A stretch of DNA of 64,000 bases from Photobacterium chitinilyticum (GCF_004104355.1 NZ_RJLM01000002.1:630881-694880), one strand, 5' to 3'; shown: positions 36,801 to 45,565, counted from the stretch's first letter. Program-made: numbers and translations. Notes: generated by a model from the sequence alone, not told the origin.

Positions 36801-36989
36801 AACGATCAGCAGGTAGTGTATGTATTGAATGCCTCTACCGACTCGCAGAATTTCGAGTTGGATATGAGCAAAGTGAAGGCAACCAGCAAGTTGGTCGACT
36901 TGCTTAATGATGAAGAAATAGTGACTGGTAGTGAGAAAACCACCATCACCATTCCAGCGTTAACAGGCCGTCTATTGAAGGTTAACTAG
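30819..36989 (+). CDS. Lipoprotein amylopullulanase with two GH13 catalytic domains
   Basis: 2056 residues from ATG 30819 (an ATG at 30807 adds four; residue numbers below count from it). A lipoprotein signal with lipobox LAGC anchors it in the envelope. About residues 241-433 hold roughly six Asp-rich thrombospondin-type-3 calcium repeats; 447-555 a CBM41-like starch-binding domain; then N2/CBM48 and the pullulanase barrel with nucleophile Asp1056 (DGFRFDL), acid/base Glu1085 (YGEGW) and Asp1208 (SKHDN). An X25-like beta module follows (about 1470-1560), then a second GH13 barrel from about 1580 with Asp1754 (DGWRLDQ), Glu1794 (GEVW) and Asp1869 (GNHD). Both active sites are complete, so it should cut alpha-1,6 and alpha-1,4 links of starch or glycogen. 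A MalT box lies upstream. Confidence 0.92.
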   Translation: MKTNLTKLTVALASLGALAGCGDDESTHPTTYLSVQAMDGYLQKAQVWLDVNGNFKLDANEPQALTGAEGKATLDLTKFTGDPAHYPLMTKVLKGQTIDEDNPSITVTRDYVMMAPKGYKKISPVTTMIGLKIAEGASEQEALAAVRSELAQPDLNPEQDYIASKNTLVAQSARSIAQLLPEQLGTNDIAEQKAVLSQGASALGKEIESQRQNNQVPNLKDKTLVKGKDGKPAVSNDSDGDGFADDIDLFPNDPKESADFDKDAIGDHADLDDDNDGYNDSVELRLESDPYDPQSIPSDFDGDKLADADDPDDDNDSFKDTDELKVGSDPKNALSTPLDLDGDGWSNADEERLGSSSKDKADQPADLDGDKIADADDPDIDNDGASNKQDLFPRDRFESLDTNGDGLGDFASSDDDGDGIPDSIDPEPKNANNTTNKPAPQYTEAVIHYKRADGNYDGWGLHIWNNESCDSIADSALTDVSWGKPFPVSEVSNEYGAVYKLPLKSGHSSCMNFILHKGDSKALGGGDLQFDFSKGDKIYTFDGNSTLYYEPVTEVPVKLSGASAHWLDLTTFAWLESDKAKSYELWSSDKGNGDISKPDSFKRATLTNSGVIQNDKFPHLAGRTAFTLDADAEKAKALLKQQLIAVALDENNKVVAATKVQIPGVIDTIYTAGAQDADEARLGSWIDSGEANFALWAPTATDVELYLYGADKSLLAESPITLSEDPATGIWRHKGSSDLKNVFYRYRVKAYHPKTGNIEWMSTTDPYSLSLSTSSLYSQLVDLSDQATKPSGWDTQMIPTLANPEDNIIYELHIRDFSASDSKGSPEYNGKYLAFSEEERDSVSHLKSLKEAGLTTVHLLPSYDLASIQEDATKRVDLNDTVDKLCGVNPKANLCSDGTSRSSTILDLLKALDPKTDKAQALLADIRPLDSFNWGYDPFHYSAPEGSYAVESDGVSRIKEYRSMILKLHELGFRVVQDVVYNHTFSSGLYDKSVLDKTVPGYYHRLNPVSGAVENTTCCDNTASENRMFEKLVGDSLMMWAQDYKIDGFRFDLMGHLMKSSMKKVYEQVKTIDQDNWFYGEGWNFGEVANGARGENATQWPMAGTGIGTYNDRLRDGVRGGGPFDSGDALLKTPGFANAGDRFDADLKSKMDLIRYGMAGNLQAYPLETSTGVTVSGRDFKYGDQGAAYTLDPQESINYVSKHDNQTLWDFNQYKAAPDVSVEDRARMQIIGLAPVMLGQGVPFLHMGSELLRSKSMERDSYDSGDWYNKVDFSKQTNNWNVGLPRSDKDKDNWDAIKTIINNPNAKARPQDIEWTDARFKELLKIRSTTPLLKLISADEVVKRVRFHNTGSASVPGVIVMSVDDGVKAGADLDTNYQALVVVINANIKAQSVTLSGTSGFELHPVMASSSDSKITQSSFSNGTFNVPGLTAAVFVKPQSGEQGEGLGGESKPVVIAPYGGEKVLVRGSFNSWGEDAAMQYIGDGKYALERYFEPGVYDFKIASSDWSTVNLGFDKVSAGDGSVSFEKEGENIRITVTKQGLWQFVLDASDKEKPSLVVKNTGKDFACYGGDNKACELRMYQVMVESFVDGDSKADYGEGYGTSHHRGDLQGVINSLDYIKSLNVNALWLTPVFDSCAGDAGDLKLDATGYFACDYFNVDPNFGTNEQLKTLISKAHEKDMYVFLDGVFGHTNKVTVKPSPTGKLPTLKAGDDNYAGQLVVYPDSNSMEFFKEVATHWIKEYDVDGWRLDQAYQLPLDQWREIRTAVEAASAENKTAGKVWGTLGYMVGEVWKGAGEIASTTYGTNKEPALSSAFNFPLRYGLVKALAVEESGNSGNATEINASWNKIENYPYHAMPNLMLGNHDLVRFGDLIQRGNKGEYFKRHKAAFSFMTAWSGPITFYYGDEIGDEVANFATKLKSEDNCSTQGLCDDHVARSSAKIDGVTDVTLTADQADLKSWLSKAMAVRAANPALYKGKRRNLLSSETVYADLKQYNDQQVVYVLNASTDSQNFELDMSKVKATSKLVDLLNDEEIVTGSEKTTITIPALTGRLLKVN

Positions 36990-37078
36990 TATGTGGAGGT
37001 GGCCGAATGCGATGTAATAACAGTCGGTCACTGAAGCGACAATTGTTGTAACTATATAAAGCGTAGTTATATAAAAGA

Positions 37079-37105
37079 AAAGGTCTGCCTCGGCAGACCT
37101 TTTGG
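37079..37105 (+). terminator. Terminator after the pullulanase gene
   Basis: An 11-bp stem AAAGGTCTGCC/GGCAGACCTTT (37079-37089 and 37092-37102) with a T-rich tail. Confidence 0.88.
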
Positions 37106-37202
37106 TTTGGCGCACATAATGTGCAATGGCTATGTCTTATATTAATCTATTGATTAGATTAACTATTCTTTAATATTCAAGCCTCTGATTTAGGATTGTC
37201 TG

Positions 37203-38045
37203 ATGATGAAACGTGTAATTACACTGATATTCTTTTGTTTGTTCCCGGTGATGGTGCATGCTCAATATAAAGGAGAAACGGTCCGGATCCCGATGGTAGA
37301 CGAAGGGCTTCTTTGGGATACGGATATTACTCTGGAGGCGACACTATACAAACCCGAGGGGGATGGCCCTTTCCCCGTAGTGATTTTTAACCATGGATCA
37401 ACAGGTCCTGGAATTATTCCCGAAGATGTGACTATCAACCCTTGGGGCTTTGGTAGCTATTTACTTAGAAAAAATATCGCATTGCTCATTCCTATGCGAA
37501 GAGGGCGAGGAGCATCTGATGGAAGCTATGATGAACAATATACGTGCAATCCGGAAGGAATCACTGAGGGTATTGAGTATGCACTGGAATCACTTGATGC
37601 CACATTTAGTTATCTAGATTCTCAGTCGTGGGTTAATAAAGAGAAAATTGTTCTTTCTGGTCATTCTAGAGGAGGAATGCTCTCACTTGTCTATGCTTCT
37701 GAACATCCTAAATCCGCGGTTGGCGTACTTAATTTTTCGGGGGGCTGGGTTTCGGATACTTGCCAAGTTAAAAGTGAGTCAGCCAATCTATCAATGTTTA
37801 AAAATGCCGGGCGAAAAATACAAGTGCCAAGCCTTTTCATTTACGGACGTAACGACCCTTTTTATGCCGACGAGAGCATTGAAGAGTTTGCTGAAACTTA
37901 TAAGGCATCTGGAGGCGATCTCACATTCAAATTTTATAAGTTAGGGCAGCAAGTCAGCGGTCACAGCGTATTTTGGTCGTACTGGTATCTATGGACTGGT
38001 GTTGTTGATGACTTTCTGTTTCAGCAGGGGATGACAGCAAACTAA
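37203..38045 (+). CDS. Secreted alpha/beta hydrolase (dienelactone-hydrolase-like)
   Basis: 280 residues. A signal peptide ends near VHA-Q (residue 20-21), so the protein is periplasmic or exported. The alpha/beta-hydrolase fold shows IFNHGSTGPG (oxyanion loop), the nucleophile elbow GHSRGG near residue 154, an acid in YGRNDPFY, and a His in SGHSVFW. A four-Cys composition (TCNPEG, DTCQV) suggests a disulphide. Substrate is unknown; an esterase or peptidase are possible. It follows the pullulanase terminator, so it has its own promoter. ATG 37203 and the next codon ATG are both usable starts. Confidence 0.85.
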   Translation: MMKRVITLIFFCLFPVMVHAQYKGETVRIPMVDEGLLWDTDITLEATLYKPEGDGPFPVVIFNHGSTGPGIIPEDVTINPWGFGSYLLRKNIALLIPMRRGRGASDGSYDEQYTCNPEGITEGIEYALESLDATFSYLDSQSWVNKEKIVLSGHSRGGMLSLVYASEHPKSAVGVLNFSGGWVSDTCQVKSESANLSMFKNAGRKIQVPSLFIYGRNDPFYADESIEEFAETYKASGGDLTFKFYKLGQQVSGHSVFWSYWYLWTGVVDDFLFQQGMTAN

Positions 38046-38084
38046 TAGGACAGAATTATTTAGAGGGGCAACAATGTTAGGCCT

Positions 38085-38113
38085 AACGCTCGGCTTGTTT
38101 AAAGCCGAGCGTT
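38085..38113. terminator. Bidirectional terminator between convergent genes
   Basis: A perfect 12-bp stem AACGCTCGGCTT/AAGCCGAGCGTT (38085-38096 and 38102-38113) with a 5-base loop. Confidence 0.82.
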
Positions 38114-38137
38114 AATTAGGTTAGCCTATTCTATTTA

Positions 38138-40000
38138 TCAAAGTTTGAATTGCCCTAATAGTGCCTTTAACTCTTGGGTCATATTGGCCAATTCGATGTT
38201 AGCGATAGCCAACTGCTCCATACCTGCAGCCGACTCTTCACACACATTGCTGATGTCTTCCATATGGAGATTAATTTCATCACTGGTATGGCTCTGCTGC
38301 TCTATTGCCACGGCAACGTGACGGTTCATTTCACTGACGCATTCAACAGTTTTTGTAATGTCATGCAACGAGTTGTTAGCCAACTTAGTCTGTGATACCG
38401 CGCTTGTTGCGAGACCTTCGCTATTTTCCATCACCTTGGTGGCGGCTTCAGCGTCTGTTTGCAGTCCTGCGGTAATAGTGAGTATTTCTTTAGTTGCTTC
38501 CTGTGTTCTCAATGCTAACGATCGAACTTCATCAGCAACAACGGCAAACCCTCTGCCAGATTCTCCGGCACGTGCGGCCTCAATAGCAGCATTCAGTGCC
38601 AGTAGGTTGGTTTGGTCAGCGATTCCTTGGATAACGCCAAGTACTTCGCTGATATTCTGGCTATGTATTATCAATGTTTTAATTACATCAGTCGCACTTT
38701 CTACTTCATTGGCTAATAGAGTCACTCCATGGATACTTTGCTCTGCCATCTCACAGCCTTGCTCAGCTTCTTGATGGGCGTGCTCTGCTGCATTATCGGC
38801 TTGGATTGTACTTTGTTTAACCTCTTGTACTGCAGCATTCATTTCCTCCATGACAACAGCAATCTCGTTAACATCTTGCTGTTGTTTGAATGCTCCTGTT
38901 TTAGCCTGCTCCATAACAGCCGACATCTCCTCTGTGGTTGAGGCCAATTGCAGAACTGAGCTTGCGACAACATTAACCGTGCTATGGATCTTCCCTACGA
39001 AGGTGTTAAAAGCCAAACCTAATTCAGCAATCTCGTCATTACCTTTGGTATCCAGAGTCACGCAAAGATCACCATCACCATTTGATATTTCGTTCATGGT
39101 TTTGGTCACTTGGGATAAGCGGCCAGAAATTCGATTAGCGAAATAAACCACTAAGGTAGAAATTACGATTGTAATTCCAATACCAAGGATGAGAAGGAAG
39201 GATTTCGCTTCATCTTGAGCCTGGGATATCTGGCTTTTTAGTTGGCTAGCTTCCTCTGCCAGAATAGTTTCTGATTTTTTTATCGAACTTCTTAACTTGC
39301 CAATTAACCCTTGATTATCCGTTAAGCCTTCTTGACGTGATAAGGATACAAAATGATTAAACGATTCTTGATATTGCTCTAACACAGAGGTCAGTTTAGT
39401 TCTTACTGTTGAATATTCAGGTAGTGAAAGTTGATCCTGCATGTGTTTTAAGCGTTCAGTAAAGGCGTCTGCATATATGTTTTGGCGATGCAGCATAAAG
39501 TCCTTTTCCTGGCGACGCAGAAGCAGCAACTGAACTCGCAATTGAGCGTCATCAAGGCGGTTTATTTGCGTTTCTAACTCATGTGCTGCAGTTAGTAGTG
39601 AATGATAAAAACCACTGCTTTTATTTAGACCAATTTTCTGTTGGATTGATACAACTTCGTTAAAAATACTATTGTAATCGTTAGTAATGGATTTTAATGT
39701 TGGTAGGTTATCAAATGAAATGTCGGCGTTGGCTAATGTTATATTTAATGCCTGTAAATCTGTGTGGAACTGATTGAATTTTGAATCAAATTTTTCTTTG
39801 TATTCTATATCTTTATGGGCTAAAAAGTCTTTTTCATCCTTACGCATTGCCAACATATCAGCCTCGACCATATAAACAAGTTGCGAAGCATTTAGTACAG
39901 CTTGAATTTTCCCGATAAAATAATGTGAACTTGTCATCATGGCAATCATGGCGAGTATTAGAATGATCACCATGCAGTGTAGCGTTCTCTTTATTGACAT
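38138..40000 (-). CDS. Methyl-accepting chemotaxis protein with helical bimodular (HBM-type) sensor
   Basis: 620 residues. Span 1 is at about 8-30; the periplasmic region (30-275) has two helical modules each marked by R-x-x-[20 protein letters not shown] and [16 protein letters not shown], the pattern of HBM sensors such as McpS of Pseudomonas that bind TCA-cycle acids. Span 2 is near 278-298, then HAMP ([13 protein letters not shown]), then the signalling domain with IQGIADQTN...DEVRSLA. Ligand is inferred only by family. It converges on the hydrolase gene. Confidence 0.92.
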   Translation of the reverse strand: MSIKRTLHCMVIILILAMIAMMTSSHYFIGKIQAVLNASQLVYMVEADMLAMRKDEKDFLAHKDIEYKEKFDSKFNQFHTDLQALNITLANADISFDNLPTLKSITNDYNSIFNEVVSIQQKIGLNKSSGFYHSLLTAAHELETQINRLDDAQLRVQLLLLRRQEKDFMLHRQNIYADAFTERLKHMQDQLSLPEYSTVRTKLTSVLEQYQESFNHFVSLSRQEGLTDNQGLIGKLRSSIKKSETILAEEASQLKSQISQAQDEAKSFLLILGIGITIVISTLVVYFANRISGRLSQVTKTMNEISNGDGDLCVTLDTKGNDEIAELGLAFNTFVGKIHSTVNVVASSVLQLASTTEEMSAVMEQAKTGAFKQQQDVNEIAVVMEEMNAAVQEVKQSTIQADNAAEHAHQEAEQGCEMAEQSIHGVTLLANEVESATDVIKTLIIHSQNISEVLGVIQGIADQTNLLALNAAIEAARAGESGRGFAVVADEVRSLALRTQEATKEILTITAGLQTDAEAATKVMENSEGLATSAVSQTKLANNSLHDITKTVECVSEMNRHVAVAIEQQSHTSDEINLHMEDISNVCEESAAGMEQLAIANIELANMTQELKALLGQFKL

Positions 40001-40042
40001 TGTTGTTATTTATTCCTATCACTTGTAACAAAGTAGCATTTC

Positions 40043-40207
40043 TATACCAATCTGGGTAAGTTGTTGGTCAGATAGTCACAAAGGAAAATCACTTAGAACA
40101 AGGCACGAATTACAATTAACAAGTTGCTTTAATTGCAAAATTCATAACGCAGTTATAAACGATTTTAATCAGTATGAATGATCAAATACTTACGTTGATT
40201 GGCATTA
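40043..40207. repeat. MITE-like dispersed repeat, apparently complete copy
   Basis: 165 bp. The left end TATACCAATC (40043-40052) faces a right end GATTGGCATTA (40197-40207), an imperfect inverted repeat, and the block TTGTTGGTCA near 40071 pairs with TGATCAAATA near 40180. The interior TTCATAACGCAGTTAT (40141-40156) and flanks match the partial copy at 7905-8006. No coding capacity. It sits just upstream of the chemoreceptor, within a 506-bp gap that holds nothing else but the terminator at 40455. Confidence 0.65.
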
Positions 40208-40454
40208 CATTCACATTTACTAACTAATGAATAGTCGTGACCTGTCTTCCATTTATCATACAAATTTATTTACAACGTAGTATAGGGCAAGTTAATAGCA
40301 ATACAAAGACTTATAGAGTAAAAAATCAGCTACTCCTCTTTGATACCAAGTTTGAAGTACAACATTTAGAAATACCTGACATCACCGCATTACTTCAGAC
40401 ATGGAAATTGCGATGAACAGGATGCGAGTGAGCAATAGTTTTAAGGTGGAATAA

Positions 40455-40474
40455 GTCAGCAATGGCTTGCTGAC
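40455..40474 (-). terminator. Terminator after the flavin oxidoreductase gene
   Basis: Stem GTCAGCAA/TTGCTGAC (40455-40462 and 40467-40474). On the minus strand it is followed by TTATT. The T tract is weak. Confidence 0.6.
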
Positions 40475-40506
40475 TTTATATTGGATAGGGAGATATTGCT
40501 CGCTAC

Positions 40507-41619
40507 CTATAAGCTTGCGAGCTGAGATTTTCTTTTCTTATTTACAACACAGAAATTGCCACGTTTTGTGCGACATTTTGAGCACCTCTCACAATCAACT
40601 GGCGCTCTGTCGCCTTCTTTCCAGCGCCTAATTAAATGCGGTTCAGACAACAAAGGTCTTGAGAGGGCAAAGTATTGAATGTTGGTTTTATTCGCAATGT
40701 CTTCTATTGCATCAATGTCTGTCAATCCGCCGACGGTAATAACAGGAACATTGACCTCTTCACTAATAACGTGCCCATATTCATGGAAATAACCTTCTTG
40801 CTGAATGGTATAACCATCAAAACACTCGCCAATCATAGTATTGGCCTTACCATGGATATTGCCTGAGATGATGATTGCATCCACGCCAATTGCTTCTAGC
40901 TTTTTACAGACAATGCGTGTTTCATCAAAGGTCAAGCCACCCTCGAAAAACTCAGATGCCGTCAATTTGACTAATATCGGATACTCGTTACCGACCAGCT
41001 TTCGGATTTCAGCATAGATCTCTAATAACAATCTCATTCGATTATCTAGGCTGCCGCCATATTGATCTTCTCTTCGATTGTAATAAGGGCTTAAGAACTG
41101 ATTGATTAGATAGGTATGTGCCGCGTGTATTTCGACCCCATCAAAGCCTGATTCTTGGGCTCTTCGGCTTGCTTGAGCAAATGCCTGAACGATGTAGTCT
41201 ATTTCATCCTTGGTCATCGCTTTGCCCAATGTTTGTGTGCCTTTCTCGCACACTTCACTCGGCGCATAGATCACCCTTTCACCGACATTGTGAGTGGTTT
41301 TTGTACCACCGTAGGCAAGCTGCATGACGATTTTAGAGTCGTTGCGGTGAACCAACTCGGTGAGCTTTTTGTATTCACCGACAAAGGAATCATTGTACAT
41401 TCCCATCATGCCGGCATTTGGCTTCTCTTCCTCTACAATATTGGCATAGCCCGTTACAATCAGACCGACTTCCCCTTTCGCGAGCTCTTCGTAGATGGCG
41501 TATAGCTTATCCGTCATATGGCCCTCTTCTGTCGCCATATTTTCCCACGTAGCACTTCGAATAAAGCGGTTTTTTAATGTCATGTTGCCAATACGGGTTT
41601 CTGCAAACAAGGTACTCAA
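40507..41619 (-). CDS. Old-yellow-enzyme-type NADH:flavin oxidoreductase
   Basis: 370 residues from TTG 41619, chosen because AAGAGGA lies seven bases upstream and the protein then starts (M)STLFAETRIGNMTLKNRF, the usual start of this family; a longer frame to 41697 is open but odd. It is an FMN TIM barrel: HAAHTYLINQFLSP with the HxxH substrate pair and NRREDQYGGS follow in order, then the FMN-phosphate site near ALSRPLLSEP. The C-terminus has CERCSKCRTKRGNFC, a Cys cluster like the iron-sulphur motif of 2,4-dienoyl-CoA reductase relatives, but no second FAD domain follows. Substrate is unknown; enone or dienoyl reduction is typical. It is divergent from a CAT-like gene. Confidence 0.88.
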   Translation of the reverse strand: MSTLFAETRIGNMTLKNRFIRSATWENMATEEGHMTDKLYAIYEELAKGEVGLIVTGYANIVEEEKPNAGMMGMYNDSFVGEYKKLTELVHRNDSKIVMQLAYGGTKTTHNVGERVIYAPSEVCEKGTQTLGKAMTKDEIDYIVQAFAQASRRAQESGFDGVEIHAAHTYLINQFLSPYYNRREDQYGGSLDNRMRLLLEIYAEIRKLVGNEYPILVKLTASEFFEGGLTFDETRIVCKKLEAIGVDAIIISGNIHGKANTMIGECFDGYTIQQEGYFHEYGHVISEEVNVPVITVGGLTDIDAIEDIANKTNIQYFALSRPLLSEPHLIRRWKEGDRAPVDCERCSKCRTKRGNFCVVNKKRKSQLASL

Positions 41620-41989
41620 GTCAAATCCTCTTAAATCGTTTGAACAGCCGTACTGACGCATGGCTGTTCTTTTTTTGTCCACTTTTGCTATGTGCAATCA
41701 GCAACGGCAAATATTATCGGTAATATAGATGACAATCCTTAATCTGGATTAAAGTCATGCCATATACATCATGTGAAAACTAGCTCTAAAAGCACGATTT
41801 CTGTTGCCCAATAGGGGTTAAGAAAGCTCATGGTTGTTGTTGATTATTATTTCTATTTTTTGTGCCAGAACGAATTTCTTTGAGAGGTGCTTGATATATT
41901 TAAAGTTTATGGATTTTCGTTTCCCATTTTTTCAATAAAACAATATCATCGTCACAATCATCATATGTATAGATTAAAAGTGAAATTCA

Positions 41990-42652
41990 ATGGCATATAA
42001 AGTACTGGATACAAGCCAATGGTTACGCGCAGAGCATTTCAAGTTCTACCAAGGCTTTACCCATCCCTGGTATAACATCTGTTCAAACATCGATGTTACT
42101 GAGCTATACGATTATTGTAAGCAGCACGGACATCGTTTTTTCCATGCTTACCTTTACCTAACTCAACAAGCCCTTAACCAATGTGAGCCTATGGCATATC
42201 GTATTGTTGAGGAGGAAGTGCGCATCTATTCACCAATGTGTGTCAGCGTTGCCTTGCTTGCCAATGATGATACGGTAAGATTTTGCGAGCTCCCCTATGT
42301 GTCTATTTTCAAAGAATTTACCCAGAGCGCGACTGAAACCGAAGAAAGAATAAAAAACTCGTCGTTTATTGTGGAACAGTTTATTGGCAAAGAAATACGT
42401 CAAGATACTATTCATATGACAGTACTGCCTTGGATTGATTTCACCAGCATGACACACGCAAGAGACACCAAACGTCCGGACAGTATTCCTAAAATGGCGT
42501 TAGGAAAATTAACTCAAAATGGTGATCGCAGGAGAATGCCTTTTTCGATAGAAGTGCACCATGGGGTAATGGATGGTCTTCACGTCGGTCAATTTATCAA
42601 TACCTTACAGGTATTATTCAATCAGCCATCGTTGTTAGATTTGAACAATTGA
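41990..42652 (+). CDS. Chloramphenicol acetyltransferase-like protein (type A CAT fold)
   Basis: 220 residues, the CatA length. The catalytic motif HHGVMDGLHVG (HHxxxDG) is at about 190-200, preceded by PWIDFTS and GKLTQNGDRRRMPFSIEVHH, all aligned with CatA. The N-terminal DTSQWLRAEHFKFY matches the family's start. One difference: the CatA SANPW segment, whose Ser stabilises the transition state, reads TVLPW here. Acetyl-CoA-dependent acylation is expected; chloramphenicol may or may not be the substrate. It is divergent from the flavin oxidoreductase and ends at a terminator shared with creD. Confidence 0.85.
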   Translation: MAYKVLDTSQWLRAEHFKFYQGFTHPWYNICSNIDVTELYDYCKQHGHRFFHAYLYLTQQALNQCEPMAYRIVEEEVRIYSPMCVSVALLANDDTVRFCELPYVSIFKEFTQSATETEERIKNSSFIVEQFIGKEIRQDTIHMTVLPWIDFTSMTHARDTKRPDSIPKMALGKLTQNGDRRRMPFSIEVHHGVMDGLHVGQFINTLQVLFNQPSLLDLNN

Positions 42653-42685
42653 ATGGGTAAGATTGAGGTTGAAGTGGAGGCTATC

Positions 42686-42705
42686 AGAGCCGCGAGTGCG
42701 GCTCT
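42686..42705. terminator. Bidirectional terminator between CAT-like gene and creD
   Basis: An 8-bp GC-rich stem AGAGCCGC/GCGGCTCT (42686-42693 and 42698-42705) with a GAGT loop, followed by TTT on the plus strand. Confidence 0.75.
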
Positions 42706-42719
42706 TTGATACCGTCTTG

Positions 42720-44048
42720 TCAGAGCGACTCATTGTCCTCGCTCTGCACAGGGTTACGCTCGTACCAATCCACATCTCTGGTAAGCACCATCACCAGGCC
42801 GAGTACCACAAAACAGAGTAGAGTTCCCATAAGCAGCGCATAGCTCTCTGCCTGTAACAGGCCAAATAGCAGACAGTAGAGGATTATTAAACAGCCGCCG
42901 AAGATGGTTCCATGTTTTGAGTTGCTGAGCATTCCGCCAACATAGATGCTAAGTAGTCCCGTAGAGGCTAGCGCTGAAACAAGATAAGCCCAGTTGAAAC
43001 CAGTATGCTCACTCAGTGAAATCAGCAGAAGGTAAAACAAAGCCAGTGCTAATCCGACAAAGCCGTACTGGACTGGGTGAATGGGTCTTGCCTGAAATAG
43101 CTCCAGTAAAAAGAAGCTAGCAAATATCAAAGTGATCACAAGAAGAGAGTAATTCACGGCGCGGTGCGATTTGAGATAGTGATCGACCGGATCAACCAGA
43201 CTGACTCCCATCTGTCGCCCATCTAATTGGTGGCACTGTGATTCGGACATGCACAGCTCAAATAGCTGACTGATGTTACTGGAGAAGTTGTTAGTCGCCC
43301 AATTTGCCTTAAATCCTGATTGGGTAATATCTGATGCGATAGGAAGATAATCACCTATAAAGCTTGGGTGTGGCCATGATGATAAAAGTTCAACTTTGGT
43401 GGATTTACCAATTGGAGTTACCTGAAGTTGGCCCATTCCCTGCAAAATAAAATTCAAGTCAAAGTTAAGAGGGTTGGTGACATCCAGTTGGCTGAGATCC
43501 AGTGTTTTGTGGAATCCCTGTGCCAGCTGTTTTAATCCAGTTCCTGGTTCAACAGCAATAGGTTGTTCATTTAACTTCAGGTCATCAATGCTGATTAATC
43601 CACGGCTATCGCTGACGGCAACAACCAAATTAATATCAACAATGGGGTGGGCTGCGAGATCTTCCAGCAATGAAAGGTCAAACTTACCCGTTAGCCGGGT
43701 ATCTGCCTGATATAAACGTGCAGTATAAATTCCACGATATTTTTCAAAACTTTTAAGATCTGAGGTCAGGCTAAACTGTTCGGGTAAAATGAATGCCTGA
43801 CGGTTTACCTCGTAGTCCCGATCGTCTCCCGAGACCGTCTCCTTGTATACGACGCTGAGAAAGGGGCCCATGATTCGTTGCTCGCCACTGCTGCTGCGGG
43901 CAATGTTATTGCGTACCTCGTCCTGCCGATAAGAGCGTTCTGAGATAAGGCCATCGATCATAGACATAGGAATCTGCAAAAGCAGAAAAAGAAAGAGTAC
44001 AAAGCCAAACTTTATACCCAGTCCGTTATTTAGGAATTTTTTCATCAC
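42720..44048 (-). CDS. creD: CreD inner membrane protein
   Basis: 442 residues (E. coli CreD: 450). One N-terminal membrane span (about 13-30), a large periplasmic domain (EQRIMGPFLSV near residue 56, SSWPHPSFIGDYLPI near 225, both CreD marks), and six C-terminal spans (300-420). CreD is the main target of the CreBC two-component system and affects envelope integrity and beta-lactam response in several genera. It is downstream of creC by 74 bp. A 44049-44122 gap could carry a separate promoter; no CreB tag (TTCAC repeats) was seen. Confidence 0.93.
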   Translation of the reverse strand: MMKKFLNNGLGIKFGFVLFLFLLLQIPMSMIDGLISERSYRQDEVRNNIARSSSGEQRIMGPFLSVVYKETVSGDDRDYEVNRQAFILPEQFSLTSDLKSFEKYRGIYTARLYQADTRLTGKFDLSLLEDLAAHPIVDINLVVAVSDSRGLISIDDLKLNEQPIAVEPGTGLKQLAQGFHKTLDLSQLDVTNPLNFDLNFILQGMGQLQVTPIGKSTKVELLSSWPHPSFIGDYLPIASDITQSGFKANWATNNFSSNISQLFELCMSESQCHQLDGRQMGVSLVDPVDHYLKSHRAVNYSLLVITLIFASFFLLELFQARPIHPVQYGFVGLALALFYLLLISLSEHTGFNWAYLVSALASTGLLSIYVGGMLSNSKHGTIFGGCLIILYCLLFGLLQAESYALLMGTLLCFVVLGLVMVLTRDVDWYERNPVQSEDNESL

Positions 44049-44122
44049 TACTCTCTTTTGGTTTGGGTTTTCATCATTTTAAAAAACCAACTTGGAGAGT
44101 GGATGGAGGCTATATGGAGTTT

Positions 44123-45565
44123 TTATGGAGTTCGCAAATAAAGAGTGACCTTAACACCATTTTCGACGTTATCTATTTTCAACTGCCCATCATGCAGCTG
44201 CATTATTTGTTCAACAAAGTTCAGTCCCAAACCGGTACTTTTTACTCCGTTTTCTCTCGGTAATGAGTAGAAACGTTCCGTTAGTCGCTCTAATGCGTAG
44301 TCTGGAATATGCGGTCCCTGATCAAATACTGAGATGGCAATCTGGCTATCTTCTGTATGAGCTTTCCAGCTTATTACACCGTTTTCAGATACAAAATCGA
44401 GCGCGTTATCCATCAGGTTAAAAAGGGCCTGCTGCAGAAGGAAGCGATTGCCAAGGATGTTAATACCTTCAACGGCATTTAATTCGCACTTCACATGCTT
44501 CATGCTCAACCTTGCAGCGGAAGATTCCACGATTGTTTCCAGTATCTCTTCTACAGAAAGTAACTCAACATGCTCAAGCTGTGGCATTTTCTCTAACCGA
44601 GCCAGTTCAAGGAGTTTATCGATCAGTCGCTGCATTCGTTCGCTTTCACGTTCTATGTTGCCGACAAAACGCTGTCTCTGCTCTTCCGGCAACGGCATCT
44701 GAAGAATTTCACTTGCCCCTTTTATTGCGGATATGGGACTTTTTAATTCATGGGTGAGAGTTTGTACATATTCTTCAACGTACTTTTTACCATCCAGTTG
44801 ATTACGCATTTTCTCCAGTGCATCACTTAACGTGCCGTACTCATAAAATATACGGAAGGTCGGCTTAGCAACCTTTTCACCTCGCCCCATTTTTTCGGCA
44901 TAGTCTTCTAGCTTGTTTAGGGCTGAATGGATCCGCCAGGCGATCAGAGCTCCTGCAATTAGGACTAACACTGTCATCAACATCATCCAGAACAGTACGT
45001 TGCGCTTGGACAAGTCGATAAAGGGCTGAACAGAACGATTGGCCTTGGCGACGGTGACGCTGCCAATGATTTCCCCTTCATGGTAAATAGGAGCCGCGAC
45101 ATGCATCACCGTAGAAAGTGGGTCATTTGGGTCAAGCGCGGTACTTCTCGCACCATATCGGCCACGTAAAGTGAGGTAGACATCGTTCCATTGGGAGTAG
45201 TCCTTACCTATATCCTGTTGCCAGGAATCTGCGACTACCATGCCATTTTTATCTGTAACGTAGATACGATGGTTAATGACTTTCTTACCATATTCCCAGA
45301 AACGGGATTCAGGCTCGCGGATACCATACGCCGTAAGTAGTTTAGCGAAGCGGCTTTGGCTTAAATCACCTTTTGTCATTTCTTCTTCTGCCAAAACAGC
45401 CAACAAATTGGCCATATCGACTAGTGTTTCTTCCGTCGTCTGTCGAACGGTAGGTTTCAGCTCCTGAATAACGGTTTTACTGACAAAATAGGCAGTCATG
45501 CCTACCAATATGAAGTAGAGAAAGAACAAACGTATCCCTAACGGAATTTTGGGCCAGCGACTCAC
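44123..45565 (-). CDS. creC: CreC sensor histidine kinase
   Basis: 480 residues. Two membrane spans (about 10-30 and 190-210) flank a periplasmic sensor with a Cache-like layout (YVTDKNGMVVADS). HAMP is near 210-260, the H box is LTHELKSPISAIKGASEIL, then NLMDNALDF (N box), FDQGPHIP (G1) and GLGLNFVEQIM (G2). It matches CreC in length and motif order and overlaps creB by four bases. CreC phosphorylates CreB in response to metabolic or cell-wall cues. Confidence 0.93.
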   Translation of the reverse strand: MSRWPKIPLGIRLFFLYFILVGMTAYFVSKTVIQELKPTVRQTTEETLVDMANLLAVLAEEEMTKGDLSQSRFAKLLTAYGIREPESRFWEYGKKVINHRIYVTDKNGMVVADSWQQDIGKDYSQWNDVYLTLRGRYGARSTALDPNDPLSTVMHVAAPIYHEGEIIGSVTVAKANRSVQPFIDLSKRNVLFWMMLMTVLVLIAGALIAWRIHSALNKLEDYAEKMGRGEKVAKPTFRIFYEYGTLSDALEKMRNQLDGKKYVEEYVQTLTHELKSPISAIKGASEILQMPLPEEQRQRFVGNIERESERMQRLIDKLLELARLEKMPQLEHVELLSVEEILETIVESSAARLSMKHVKCELNAVEGINILGNRFLLQQALFNLMDNALDFVSENGVISWKAHTEDSQIAISVFDQGPHIPDYALERLTERFYSLPRENGVKSTGLGLNFVEQIMQLHDGQLKIDNVENGVKVTLYLRTP

